NCBI RefSeq assembly: GCF_051713825.1
Contig: NZ_JBIOQR010000001.1
Location: forward strand, 1,550,001-1,614,000
DNA length: 64,000 nt
DNA from: Enterococcus_K sp051713825
GTDB lineage: Bacteria; Bacillota; Bacilli; Lactobacillales; Enterococcaceae
Direction: 5' to 3'
The notes under the pieces: generated by a model
Told to the model about the DNA's origin: nothing
Databases searched by the model: none
The model's input: the letters and a program-made list of their open reading frames with translations, nothing else
Translations under genes and position numbers: made by a program
In this document: piece by piece, positions 43,889 to 52,957 of the stretch
Layout of the letters: each line of letters starts with the position of its first letter
Numbering within the stretch: the first letter of the stretch is position 1

Positions 43889-46075
43889 ATGGCAGAAAAT
43901 TTAAATCAAGAAATTATTAAGCTTGTTCAAAATGAGCTTTCTGAATTTCGTCCAAAACAACTAACCACCGTTTTAACGTTATTAAGTGAAGGAAACACGG
44001 TTCCTTTTATCGCACGCTACCGTAAAGAAATGACGGATAGCTTAGATGAAGTCCAAATTCGACAAATTGAAGAGCGGTATGCTTATTTAGAAAATTTAGA
44101 AAAACGAAAAGAAGAAGTCCTTCGTTTGATTGATGAACAAGGAAAATTGACAGATGAATTGTCTGCAGCTATCACTAAATCAACCAAAATGCAACAAGTG
44201 GAGGATTTGTACCGACCTTACAAACAAAAGCGTCGAACAAAAGCAACCATTGCCAAAGAGAATGGTTTAGAACCATTTGCTTTGTGGTTACTTACTTTCC
44301 CTAAAGATGCAGATGTCTATGCCCAAGCACAAAACTATGTTAATGAAGAAAAAGAAGTCAATTCTGCTGAAGAAGTCCTTCAAGGGGCGCATGAAATTAT
44401 AGCGGAACAAGTTAGCGATGAAGCGAAATTTAGAGCTTGGATTCGTTCTTTAACTTATAACAAAGGGCTTTACACTAGTACAGTCAAAGATAAAGAAAAA
44501 GATGAAAAATCCGTTTATGAGATGTATTACGAGTTTTCCGAGCCTATCCACAAAATGGTTTCCCACCGAATCCTGGCAACAAATAGAGGGGAAAAAGAAG
44601 ACATCTTAAAAGTCTCCCTTTCTATTGAAGAAGACAAGGTTTTGACTTATCTAGATAGGCAATTGGTCAAAGATGCGACATCAAATGCTACTCCTTTTAT
44701 TCGTGAAGCCTATCAGGATAGTTATAAACGATTTATTGGCCCTGCAATCGAGCGAGAGCTTCGTAATGAATTAACAGAGAAAGCCGATGAACAAGCGATT
44801 GCTATATTTGGTGAAAACTTACGAAATCTATTACTACAATCCCCTTTAAAAGGCAAAGTGGTGTTAGGATTTGACCCAGCTTATCGTACAGGCTGTAAAC
44901 TAGCTATCGTCGATGAAACTGGAAAAGTTTTAGCGATTGAAGTAATTTATCCGCACAAACCAGCTTCAGGTGAAAAACGAGCTGCGGCTGCACCTGCATT
45001 TCGTAGACTAATCGAAACCTATAAAGTCGAAATGGTCGCAATTGGTAACGGAACAGCTAGCCGAGAGTCAGAATTATTTGTGGCAGAACAATTAAAACAA
45101 GTCACCCAAGAAGCCTTTTATGTCATTGTTAACGAAGCAGGGGCATCTGTTTATTCTGCTAGTGACATTGCTCGAACCGAATTTCCACATCTTCAAGTAG
45201 AAGAAAGAAGTGCGGTAAGTATCGCACGTCGTCTACAAGATCCATTAGCCGAGCTTGTAAAAATTGATCCAAAAGCAGTCGGTGTTGGTCAATATCAACA
45301 TGACGTTTCTCAAAAACGTTTAGCTGAACAATTAGACTTTGTGGTTGAAACAGCGGTTAACCAAGTTGGTGTAAATGCCAATACAGCTAGCCCACAATTG
45401 TTGCAACATGTTTCAGGATTAAACAAGACTACTGCCCAAAATATTGTGACGTATCGAGAAGAAAACGGCGCCTTTACCGCTCGAAATCAATTAAAGAAAG
45501 TCCCTCGCTTAGGACCAAAAGCTTACGAACAAGCGATTGGTTTCTTACGAATTCCAGATGGCAAAAATATTTTGGATAACACAGGAATTCATCCAGAAAG
45601 TTATGCAATTGCTAAAGAAATTTTGACTCTAGCCAATTTAAAAGAAAAAGAGTTGGGCACGGATGAAGCAAAAGAAAGCTTACTGAAACTAAACACTTCA
45701 AAAATTGCAGAACAATTGGCGGTTGGAAAAGAAACATTAACGGATATTATCTCAGGTTTAGTTCAGCCTGGACGAGATATGCGTGATGAAATGGCCGCAC
45801 CACTATTAAGAAAAGATGTTCTTTCAATGGAGGATTTGAAACCTGGTATGGAATTAGAAGGGACGGTCAGAAACGTCATTGATTTTGGCGCCTTTGTTGA
45901 TATAGGAGTCAAACAAGATGGTTTAGTCCATATTTCCAAACTTAGCGCTAAGTATGTTAAGCATCCGACAGACGTCGTAGCAGTTGGCGATGTTGTAACG
46001 GTTTGGGTTGAGCAGGTGGACAGTAACAAAGGTCGAATTAGTTTGACCATGTTGTCTCCTTATAAAGAGCAATGA
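43889..46075 (+). CDS. tex: Tex family S1 RNA-binding transcription accessory protein
   Basis: 728 aa with the standard order. N-terminal helical region (VPFIARYRKEMTDSLDEVQIRQIEER), YqgF/RNase H-like domain (VVLGFDPAYRTGCKLAIVDETG), helix-hairpin-helix domains (VNANTASPQLLQHVSGLN and NGAFTARNQLKKVPRLGPKAYEQAIG) and a C-terminal S1 domain (GMELEGTVRNVIDFGAFVDIGV). Nucleic-acid-binding factor affecting transcription; exact role debated. The stop overlaps the SprT-like start in ATGA. Confidence 0.96.
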   Translation: MAENLNQEIIKLVQNELSEFRPKQLTTVLTLLSEGNTVPFIARYRKEMTDSLDEVQIRQIEERYAYLENLEKRKEEVLRLIDEQGKLTDELSAAITKSTKMQQVEDLYRPYKQKRRTKATIAKENGLEPFALWLLTFPKDADVYAQAQNYVNEEKEVNSAEEVLQGAHEIIAEQVSDEAKFRAWIRSLTYNKGLYTSTVKDKEKDEKSVYEMYYEFSEPIHKMVSHRILATNRGEKEDILKVSLSIEEDKVLTYLDRQLVKDATSNATPFIREAYQDSYKRFIGPAIERELRNELTEKADEQAIAIFGENLRNLLLQSPLKGKVVLGFDPAYRTGCKLAIVDETGKVLAIEVIYPHKPASGEKRAAAAPAFRRLIETYKVEMVAIGNGTASRESELFVAEQLKQVTQEAFYVIVNEAGASVYSASDIARTEFPHLQVEERSAVSIARRLQDPLAELVKIDPKAVGVGQYQHDVSQKRLAEQLDFVVETAVNQVGVNANTASPQLLQHVSGLNKTTAQNIVTYREENGAFTARNQLKKVPRLGPKAYEQAIGFLRIPDGKNILDNTGIHPESYAIAKEILTLANLKEKELGTDEAKESLLKLNTSKIAEQLAVGKETLTDIISGLVQPGRDMRDEMAAPLLRKDVLSMEDLKPGMELEGTVRNVIDFGAFVDIGVKQDGLVHISKLSAKYVKHPTDVVAVGDVVTVWVEQVDSNKGRISLTMLSPYKEQ

Positions 46076-46542
46076 CCCAACAGGAATTACAACAGTTAGT
46101 TGAAGAGGTTTCGCGTACCTATTTTAAGAAACCTTTTCGACACATTGCGACCTTTAACCGAAGACTAAAAACAACGGGTGGACGTTATCATCTGCACGAT
46201 CACTCGCTTGATTTTAATCCACGTGTGCTAGAGTTGTATGGGAAAAAGGAACTAATCGCGGTCATCAAACATGAACTATGCCACTATCATTTACATTTGG
46301 AAGGCAGAGGCTATCAGCATAAAGACCCTGATTTCAAAAAACTTTTAAAAGACACTGGCAGTTCACGATATGCGCCACCTTTAACGGATGTTCTTTATCA
46401 AGTCTATGAATGCCAAAGTTGCGGAACACAGATTAAACGTCGTAAAAAAATCAATACACGTAAGTTTGGTTGTGGTAGATGTCGAGGGAAGCTGAAATGG
46501 ATTGCCGAACAGTCCTTAGCCCTTCAAAAAGTGGTTGATTGA
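46072..46542 (+). CDS. SprT-like zinc metalloprotease-fold protein
   Basis: 156 aa. HEXXH-type motif as KHELCHYHLH, followed by a C-terminal zinc ribbon (CQSCGTQIKRRKKI...CGRCRGKLKW). Eukaryotic relatives (SPRTN) degrade DNA-protein crosslinks; the role of the bacterial SprT-like family is unknown. Four-base overlap with tex shows coupled translation, an arrangement kept in Lactobacillales. Confidence 0.88.
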   Translation: MTQQELQQLVEEVSRTYFKKPFRHIATFNRRLKTTGGRYHLHDHSLDFNPRVLELYGKKELIAVIKHELCHYHLHLEGRGYQHKDPDFKKLLKDTGSSRYAPPLTDVLYQVYECQSCGTQIKRRKKINTRKFGCGRCRGKLKWIAEQSLALQKVVD

Positions 46543-46583
46543 AAAAGTTTTTATAAAGACCGAAAGAATCGTCATATATAATA

Positions 46584-46617
46584 GGAAGCATTCTGTCATT
46601 TGAGGATGTTTCCTTTT
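46584..46617 (+). terminator. terminator after tex-sprT
   Basis: GGAAGCAT (46584-46591) pairs with ATGTTTCC (46606-46613), followed by TTTT. It lies just left of the ISL3 target duplication. Confidence 0.55.
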
Positions 46618-46619
46618 GA

Positions 46620-48164
46620 GTTTAAAGGGCACTTTGTCAAATGGTGTTGTTTTAAAAATAAGTCACAGAATTGAGAACACTTTTGGTGTTCTCTTTTTGT
46701 TTTTTAAATGAGTTCACAGAGACCTTGTTGGACTAGAATCCGCAGGCGTAGATGGCGAAATGTTCGGAATCCAAAGGCAATACGTTTGATTACTTTGATT
46801 AGGTTGTTTTTTCCTTCTAGTTTCCCGTTAGAATAGCTGTACATCAAGGCATTACAAATGGCTTTTCGATGCTTTCGCAGGTAGAGAATGGCTTTCTTGA
46901 ATCCTTTATTCAATTGCGCAGGAAGTTGGTCGATACAAGTAAAGAAGCCCTCATAATCCTTAGTTTCAAAGGTTTCTAAGAGTTCTTGATAAATTTCATA
47001 GCTTTCTCTGAGGTCAGAATCCACGGTTAGGAGATGGTCCAAAACCTCTGATTCTGTTACATATCTCTTTTGAAAGAGGGGAAACTGCTTGAGCGCACTG
47101 TAGTTGATATTTTTATGTTTCTTTAAAAGAGTCCGCCAATATTTTTTTAACTTGCGATAGTCCTTTTGGGCAAGGGCATCACTTTTTTTTAGTTGATTCA
47201 TTGTTTGAATTCGTTGTTTATTAAAAGCTCTACTCAGTTGTTGAATCACATGAAATCGATCAATCGAAATTTTGGCGTAAGGAAATACATCTTTTACAAA
47301 GCTACTATAAGAAGCATTCATGTCCATGACAATATGGGTGACTTTCTTTCGTGCCTTTAGCGTAAAACGCTGAAAATACGCACGTAGCTTGAAGTTTCTT
47401 CGGTCGCTTAAAATGTCAAAAATTTGTCCTGTATCTGCGTCACTGACAATAAAACACATGGCTCCTTCACAATCTTTCGTTCCTTTAAACTCGTCAATCA
47501 ATAAATGAGCTGGCAAGTAATGAGGGTTAAAACGGGGTTCTCTATGAAAAGAGTCTAGAACTCGTTCAACCGTTTTAAAAGAGACAAAATAGCGTTCGCC
47601 AATATCTTTCATTGAAATTTTCCGCTTCAAATCAATGGCAATAGCGAATTTCAATGGGTTCGAAATGTAACAATTTTCCTGAACATAGGTCGTCTGGGCA
47701 GAAAAAGTGGCGGTACATTGTTTACAACGGAAGCGCTGCTTAAATAACCGTAAGTAGGTAGGAACCTCTTGATACGGAATGAGCTGAATAAGACTCTCAT
47801 AATACGCATGACGAATAATACAGTGTCCTTCATTGACAGAGCCGCAAGCAGGGCAACAAGAAGGTGTATAAGTAAGTACACCGGTAAAGACGTTGGATAG
47901 CTTGCCGGAGATCGTTTCTTTAGATAAGGGGTCCTCTACAAAGTAAAGGTTTGGATCTTTTATATTTAATAATTTTTTTATCAATTCACTTGTCTTTTCC
48001 TGTTTTTTTCTGTTAATCTTAGTTATAGGCATTTGGTTTCTCCTTCTATATTTTGTTTAGGCGACTTAATTATAGAGGAACCAAATGCTTTTTGTTATAA
48101 AAAAATTTGGAGTTCCTACTCATTTTTTGAGTAACAACACCAAATATTATAGAGCCGTTTAAAG
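46620..48164 (-). mobile_element. ISL3-family insertion sequence with 8-bp target duplication
   Basis: The element spans 46628-48156 (1529 bp). Imperfect 24-bp terminal inverted repeats begin GGC and share TGGTGTTGTT (46628-46651 and 48133-48156). Both flanks carry the same 8 bp, GTTTAAAG (46620-46627 and 48157-48164), the duplication length typical of ISL3. One complete transposase gene lies inside. Clean ends and intact duplication suggest a recent insertion. Confidence 0.95.
46704..48032 (-). CDS. ISL3-family transposase
   Basis: 442 aa, complete. N-terminal zinc ribbon (CCPACGS...CKQCTATF), helix-turn-helix (SMKDIGERYFVSFKTVERVLD), then the DDE domain (LLIDEFKGTKD, VMDMNASYSSFVKDVFPYAKISIDRFHVIQ, and the C-terminal YSNGKLEGKNNLIKVIKR with the catalytic Glu). 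Catalyses cut-and-paste movement of the element. SD on the minus strand is AGGAGAAACC. No frameshift or stop is seen. Confidence 0.95.
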   Translation of the reverse strand: MPITKINRKKQEKTSELIKKLLNIKDPNLYFVEDPLSKETISGKLSNVFTGVLTYTPSCCPACGSVNEGHCIIRHAYYESLIQLIPYQEVPTYLRLFKQRFRCKQCTATFSAQTTYVQENCYISNPLKFAIAIDLKRKISMKDIGERYFVSFKTVERVLDSFHREPRFNPHYLPAHLLIDEFKGTKDCEGAMCFIVSDADTGQIFDILSDRRNFKLRAYFQRFTLKARKKVTHIVMDMNASYSSFVKDVFPYAKISIDRFHVIQQLSRAFNKQRIQTMNQLKKSDALAQKDYRKLKKYWRTLLKKHKNINYSALKQFPLFQKRYVTESEVLDHLLTVDSDLRESYEIYQELLETFETKDYEGFFTCIDQLPAQLNKGFKKAILYLRKHRKAICNALMYSYSNGKLEGKNNLIKVIKRIAFGFRTFRHLRLRILVQQGLCELI

Positions 48165-48176
48165 GAGGGATTTCCT

Positions 48177-48911
48177 ATGAATGAAAAAGAGAAGTGGAAC
48201 TATCTGTTACGATACTTAGCTGAAAAACAAGAACCTTCATCTGAAGCTGAAATCCTGATTTTAGCTGGCAATTGTCTACCTTATTTGACGCAAGAAGCTG
48301 GTCGACTACTCACCTTAGGGAAAGTTCAAACGATTCTTTTATCTGGTGGAGTCGGACACGCAACTGAAAAACTGCGTAATAACTATCGCCACCTAGGCTA
48401 TCAGTTTTCTAAAAGACTGAGTGAAGCTGAGATGAATGCTGTTTACTTACAAGATAATTTTGCGATTAGTGATGCACAGTTACTTCTTGAAACGACCTCG
48501 ACAAATTGTGGAGAGAATGCACGTTTCACTTTTCAGATGCTTCAAGAAACTCAGCCAACACGCGTTTTTCTTATGAATGATCCCATTCTCCAACGCCGAA
48601 CTCGTGCAACCTTCGAGAAGGAGTGGCAAGAAACAGCCACTGAGTTTGAAAATTATGTCCCTCTTGTACCGATCGTTACCCAGGTTTCCCCACTTCTCTT
48701 TGAACAAAAGGAGTTAAGACACAGCTGGTCAGTGCACTATTTCAAAGCACTTGTTTTAGGTGAACTTTCTAGAATGCAAGATACAACGGAAGGTTATGGG
48801 TCAAAAGGTAAAAATTTTATGAACGACATTAGAATGCCCAAAGCGGTCCAATCTATTTTTAAAGATTTGATCAATAATGAAAATCCAGACGTCTTCTTTA
48901 GAAAAAAATAG
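48177..48911 (+). CDS. DUF218/YdcF-like protein
   Basis: 244 aa. DUF218 core: AEILILAGNCLPYLTQEAGRLL, TILLSGGVGHATEKL, LLETTSTNCGENARFTFQML. The family includes SanA/YdcF-type proteins of unclear enzymatic role; there is no signal peptide here. Its GAGGG ribosome site begins at the last base of the IS target duplication, so the IS separates the gene from its native upstream region. Expression now depends on the IS right end or on read-through. Confidence 0.8.
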   Translation: MNEKEKWNYLLRYLAEKQEPSSEAEILILAGNCLPYLTQEAGRLLTLGKVQTILLSGGVGHATEKLRNNYRHLGYQFSKRLSEAEMNAVYLQDNFAISDAQLLLETTSTNCGENARFTFQMLQETQPTRVFLMNDPILQRRTRATFEKEWQETATEFENYVPLVPIVTQVSPLLFEQKELRHSWSVHYFKALVLGELSRMQDTTEGYGSKGKNFMNDIRMPKAVQSIFKDLINNENPDVFFRKK

Positions 48912-48997
48912 TGTTATTTACATACGCTAAAACAGCTTGTTTCCTGTTTAATTTTAGAGAATCTTAAAAATTAAAATAAGAAGTCGATGATTTATGA

Positions 48998-49026
48998 TTG
49001 AAATTTTTTTCATTTTATATGATAAT
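48998..49026 (+). promoter_or_regulatory. promoter of murC
   Basis: TTGAAA (48998-49003) and GATAAT (49021-49026) with 17-bp spacing, 70 bp upstream of the murC ATG. Confidence 0.55.
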
Positions 49027-49095
49027 GGTGAGCATGTAATAACAACTAAAATTCAAAAAACAGACGTTTTATATAATAAGAGAAGAGGATTTCTA

Positions 49096-50430
49096 ATGAA
49101 AAATCAAGACAAGTTGTATCATTTTGTAGGTATTAAGGGTTCTGGTATGAGCTCACTTGCACTTGTATTATTCGAAAAAGGGTATCAGGTTCAAGGATCT
49201 GACGTGACCGAATACTTTTTCACACAAAGAGATTTAGAAAAAGCGCAGATTACGATTCTGCCTTTCGATGCAGATAATATTAAAGAAGGCATGGTTGTGA
49301 TTGCCGGTAATGCCTTTCCTGACACACACGAAGAATTAATTCGTGCGAAAGAAATGGGTCTTGATGTGATTCGTTATCACGATTTTATTGGGCAGTTCAT
49401 TCAATCATATACCAGTATAGCGGTGACTGGCTCTCATGGGAAAACGAGTACAACCGGACTTTTATCTCACGTGTTGAGTGGTATAAGACCAACTAGCTAT
49501 CTAATTGGTGATGGCACAGGTCACGGTGACCCCAATGCTGAGTTTTTCTCATTTGAAGCATGTGAATATCGTCGTCATTTCTTAGCTTATTCACCAGACT
49601 ATGCGATTATGACAAACATTGACTTTGACCATCCTGATTATTACGAAAGTATTGATGATGTCTTTTCAGCATTCCAAACGATGGCAGCTCAAGTCAAAAA
49701 AGGTATTTTTGCATTTGGCGATGATCCTTACCTTCGTAAATTAGAGGCAGATGTGCCAATTTACTATTACGGCGTCAATGAAAATGATGATATTCAAGCA
49801 CGAAACATCGAAAGAACAACAACTGGTTCAGCATTCGATGTCTACCATAAAGAAGACTTTGTCGGTCATTTTGTGTTGCCAGCTTATGGTCAGCATAATA
49901 TTATGAACGCGTTAGGTGTAATTGCGGTCGCTTATTTTGAAAAACTAGATATGGCTGAAGTTGCCAAAGAAATGTTGAGCTTCTCTGGTGTGAAACGCCG
50001 CTTTACAGAGAAAAAAGTTGCAGATATGACTGTGGTTGATGACTATGCACATCATCCAGCAGAAATCAAAGCAACAATCGATGGCGCACGTCAAAAATAT
50101 CCTGACAAAAAAATAATTGCTGTTTTCCAACCGCATACCTTTACACGGACCATTGCGTTGATGGATGAATTTGCTGAAGCATTAGATTTGGCAGACCATG
50201 TCTATTTATGTGATATTTTTGGATCAGCTCGTGAAGTAAAAGGGGATGTCAAAATTGAAGACCTTGGCGAAAAAATCCAAAAGGGTGGCCAGGTCATCAA
50301 AGAAGATAACGTTTCTCCGCTACTAAACTATGAAAATGCTGTAATGATTTTTATGGGTGCTGGCGATGTTCAAAAGTTTGAACAGGCGTATGAAAAATTA
50401 TTGAGTAATACAACAAGAAACGTTCTATAA
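49096..50430 (+). CDS. murC: UDP-N-acetylmuramate--L-alanine ligase
   Basis: 444 aa. Adds L-alanine to UDP-MurNAc in peptidoglycan synthesis. N-terminal Rossmann motif HFVGIKGSGMSSLALVL, ATP loop TGSHGKTSTTGLL, then TNIDFDHPDYY and DDYAHHPAEIKATI. The frame opens at 48994, but the ATG at 49096 with AGAAGAGGA upstream matches the usual MurC start. Ends SNTTRNVL, a C-terminus I associate with enterococcal MurC. Confidence 0.96.
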   Translation: MKNQDKLYHFVGIKGSGMSSLALVLFEKGYQVQGSDVTEYFFTQRDLEKAQITILPFDADNIKEGMVVIAGNAFPDTHEELIRAKEMGLDVIRYHDFIGQFIQSYTSIAVTGSHGKTSTTGLLSHVLSGIRPTSYLIGDGTGHGDPNAEFFSFEACEYRRHFLAYSPDYAIMTNIDFDHPDYYESIDDVFSAFQTMAAQVKKGIFAFGDDPYLRKLEADVPIYYYGVNENDDIQARNIERTTTGSAFDVYHKEDFVGHFVLPAYGQHNIMNALGVIAVAYFEKLDMAEVAKEMLSFSGVKRRFTEKKVADMTVVDDYAHHPAEIKATIDGARQKYPDKKIIAVFQPHTFTRTIALMDEFAEALDLADHVYLCDIFGSAREVKGDVKIEDLGEKIQKGGQVIKEDNVSPLLNYENAVMIFMGAGDVQKFEQAYEKLLSNTTRNVL

Positions 50431-50537
50431 GAGTTTTGGCTAAAAATCTAGAATAAATAAAGAGGCTGGGATATAATGATATGCTACCCCTATACAGGAC
50501 ACTGAAACATAACAAGTCCAGTATGGGGGCATTTATT

Positions 50538-51221
50538 ATGACTAAAAGAGTGATGAAGCTAAAAGTAGAAGAGCGTGTGAAACTAGTAGAAAGCTGTCTA
50601 AACAATGAACTAAGTCTTTCAGAGGCAGCGAGAGAAGGAAATGTTTCTTTGCCAACCATTGTCAGATGGTTGAGACTTTATGAAAATGATGGAGTAACAG
50701 CCCTATTGACTGCGCCCAAGAATAGGCACTATTCAGTAGAGTTAAAATTATCCGCCACCATAGATTATCTCAATGGAAAAGGAAGTTACGAGGAATTAGC
50801 CAAAACATACAAACTTAGAAGTAGTAGCCAACTAAAAAAATGGGTAAAGGTGTATAATACTCATGGAACCTTCAAATCAGAAAGTGGTGGAAGTTACATG
50901 AGAAAAGCAAGAGAAACCTCGACAGAAGAACGTTTAACCATCGTCTTAGACTGTCTAACACAAAACAAAAATTATGGTGCAATGGCTTTGAAATACCAAG
51001 TTTCTTATCAACAAGTGAGAAATTGGGTCAAAAGATATGAGGAGAAAGGTGCTGCTGGATTAGAAGATCGCAGAGGTCGCCGGATTGGCACACAACCTAG
51101 TCGAACACCGGAAGAAGAATTACGAAACCGTCTCGCACAATCAGAAAGTAAAAACCGACAACTTCAAATGGAAAATGACTTGTTAAAAAAAGTAAGGGAG
51201 TTAGAAAGGAAGTGGGAATAA
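50538..51221 (+). CDS. IS3-family transposase OrfA (long form)
   Basis: 227 aa with tandem helix-turn-helix units: LSLSEAAREGNVSLPTIVRWL, a second GKGSYEELAKTYKLRSSSQLKKWV-like unit, and a third NYGAMALKYQVSYQQVRNWV. A C-terminal leucine-zipper-like coiled coil (ESKNRQLQMENDLLKKVREL) ends the protein. It binds the IS ends. A run of seven A then G at 51185-51192 near its end is a -1 frameshift site that would fuse it to OrfB. The ATG at 50538 is preferred over 50481, which lies inside the inverted repeat. Confidence 0.85.
   Translation: MTKRVMKLKVEERVKLVESCLNNELSLSEAAREGNVSLPTIVRWLRLYENDGVTALLTAPKNRHYSVELKLSATIDYLNGKGSYEELAKTYKLRSSSQLKKWVKVYNTHGTFKSESGGSYMRKARETSTEERLTIVLDCLTQNKNYGAMALKYQVSYQQVRNWVKRYEEKGAAGLEDRRGRRIGTQPSRTPEEELRNRLAQSESKNRQLQMENDLLKKVRELERKWE
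51185..51192 (+). promoter_or_regulatory. programmed -1 frameshift site of the IS3 element
   Basis: Seven A followed by G, in orfA frame TTA AAA AAA G. The -1 frame is open from here into orfB, without a stop, reading KKSKGVRKEVGISFTRHL. Confidence 0.65.
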
Positions 51222-52120
51222 GCTTTACCCGACACTTATTTGAGTATGAAGCTATCAAAAGCTTACACGAAGAGAAACATTATCCAATTCAGCCAATGTG
51301 TCATTTCTTGCATGTTTCTCGTTCTTCTTATTATGAGTGGCTGAAGCATCCAATCAGTCCAGGGGAATTTCTAAACACCGAGCTCACGCAAGAAATAAGG
51401 AAAACATATGACAAGCATCCAGATATGGGCTATCGCAGAATTGCCGATGAAGTGAATACACTGTACCATCACAAATTTAATGACAAACGTTTCTTACGCC
51501 TCTGTCGAACGTTAGGCATTCAATCGACTATCAAACATTAGGCAAATAGTATAACTCGAAGAAGTAAACATCCTTACCATATGGCAAAAAACTATTTGAA
51601 TCGTAACTTTCATTCGGACAGGCCAAATGAAAAATGGTTGACTGATGTTTCTGAATTTAAGTATTACGTTGGTATGGACATACAAAAAGTCTATCTTAGC
51701 GCTATTCTTGATTTGTATGATCGCCGCATCGTCTCCTTCGTGATTAGTGACCGAAACGATAATCCATTGGTTATAAACACATTTGATCAGGCAGTTAAGC
51801 TAGAGTCAAATGTACACCCCTTGATGCATAGTGATCGAGGATTTCAATATACAAGCAGACAGTTCTGTAATCGATTAAAAAATGCGGAAATGAAACAGAG
51901 TATGTCTCGGGTAGCCCATTGTATTGATAATGGACCAATGGAAGGATTCTGGGGCATGATGAAACGAGAAACGTATTACGGGCGGAAGTTCACCAACCGT
52001 GAAAGCCTAGTATCTATGATTTCTGATTATATAGATTACTACAACAACAGAAGATTACAGCGTAAATTATCTGTTATGACACCAATGGCTTATCATCAAC
52101 ACTATCTGGAGGTGGCTTAA
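51212..52120 (+). pseudogene. IS3-family transposase OrfB, interrupted by an amber codon
   Basis: The rve integrase-type subunit is split by an in-frame TAG at 51539-51541. Sequence before (QPMCHFLHVSRSSYYEWLKHP, GYRRIADEVN) and after (NEKWLTDVSEFKYYVGMD, SDRGFQYTS, YYNNRRLQRKLSVMTP) is in one frame and complete. The DDE residues (WLTDV, HSDRG, and Glu in MEGFWGMMKRE) are all in the second half. One nonsense change is the only lesion I see, so this copy is probably unable to move by itself unless the stop is read through. Confidence 0.85.
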
Positions 52121-52299
52121 TCATCCTGGTCGTCTCATAAGCGAAATGGGCTTCGTTTCACTTGTGAGACGGACAGGCAAGTTAACCGGTAGCGCGACTA
52201 GTCTTAGAAATAGAAATCAAAAAAGTCTGCCAAAAAAATGACAGACAATTGATAAAAATTTTATTATTTTTCACTGTCCACTTGACGGGGAGCACACCA

Positions 52300-52805
52300 T
52301 AACTCTACAAGCTATGTCCCAACCTCTTTTTATCCGAATAAATGGTGGGTACAGAAGCAACTCCATCTGCACGTTGTTCCGCTCTCAACAACTTCTATGC
52401 ATGAGACATGCTAGAGTTGAAGGTCTGCACTGCGCAAAAAGACTCCGATCTCATCAATCTCTAAAGGTGGAACACCTTAAGAATTGAAGGACGTTGTTCC
52501 GCTCTCAACAACTTCTATGCATGAGACATGCTAGAGTTGAAGGTCTGCACTGCGCAAAAAGACTCCGATCTCATCAATCTCTAAAGGTGAAACACCTTAA
52601 GAATTGAAGGACGTTGTTCCGCTCTCAACAACTTCTACGCATGAGACATGCTAGAGTTGAAGGTTCTTATTGCTGTAAAACACAACGAAGCATGAGTTGA
52701 TGTTGCACAGTACCTAATCGGTGCTGTAAAACACACCGAAGTATGAGTTGATGTTGCACAGTACCTACCCGATTCTCGGAGTTAAACACTTCTGTCCCAA
52801 CCTTC
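52300..52805. repeat. dispersed modular intergenic repeat, copy B (expanded)
   Basis: Same element family as copy A. It begins with the right arm of the split hairpin, then ATCCGAATAAATGGTGGGTA. A 120-bp unit repeats exactly at period 120 (starts 52372, 52492, 52612; the third is partial). Two 51-bp stem-loop units follow (52672, 52723), and the end is GGAGTTAAACACTTCTGTCC. It lacks the segment shared by copies A and C (the GAAAGAAAGTCTTTCG region). No gene. Confidence 0.88.
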
Positions 52806-52892
52806 TTTTTCTATGACACTCAAATTTTTACGATTTGAGTAAGACAAAACGAACTATTTGATGGGTGTTTTCGACTTATTCAGTTTCCAAAC

Positions 52893-52920
52893 TTGCCTTT
52901 TTAGCGGTTTTTGGTACAAT
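52893..52920 (+). promoter_or_regulatory. promoter of the MaoC/BI-1 operon
   Basis: TTGCCT (52893-52898), 16-bp spacer, TGGTACAAT extended -10 (TACAAT at 52915-52920), 38 bp upstream of the start. Confidence 0.6.
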
Positions 52921-52957
52921 TGTCTTTGTAAAGGTATAAAAAATGGAGGGTTCTAAT

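Larger units (their letters stand above)
50477..52299 (+). mobile_element. IS3-family (IS150-like) insertion sequence
   Basis: 1823 bp, ends TG...CA. Imperfect inverted repeats: TGATATGCTACCCC at the left, and TGGTGTGCTCCCC when the right end is read inward. Pairing continues to about 37 bp with shared GGACA and TGAAA. Both flanks carry TAA (50474-50476, 52300-52302), a 3-bp target duplication usual for IS3. Two overlapping genes in -1 relation. About 180 bp of non-coding DNA with a hairpin follows orfB. Confidence 0.85.
50462..52318. terminator. terminator hairpin after murC, split by the IS3 element
   Basis: The left arm GAGGCTGGGATATAA (ending 50476) is separated from its right arm TATGTCCCAACCTCTTTTT (about 52312-52330) by the IS. 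Removing 50477-52302 restores a stem of about 14 bp with a T-run. The coordinates cover the split pair. Confidence 0.7.

Noticed and set aside
51581..52120. Second half of OrfB as an independent gene
   Set aside because: It is in the same frame as the first half, with only one TAG between, and has no ribosome site at 51581. Treated as one pseudogene.
52372..52671. Tandem 120-bp repeats as a possible CRISPR array
   Set aside because: The whole 120-bp unit is repeated with no variable spacers, and there are no cas genes nearby.
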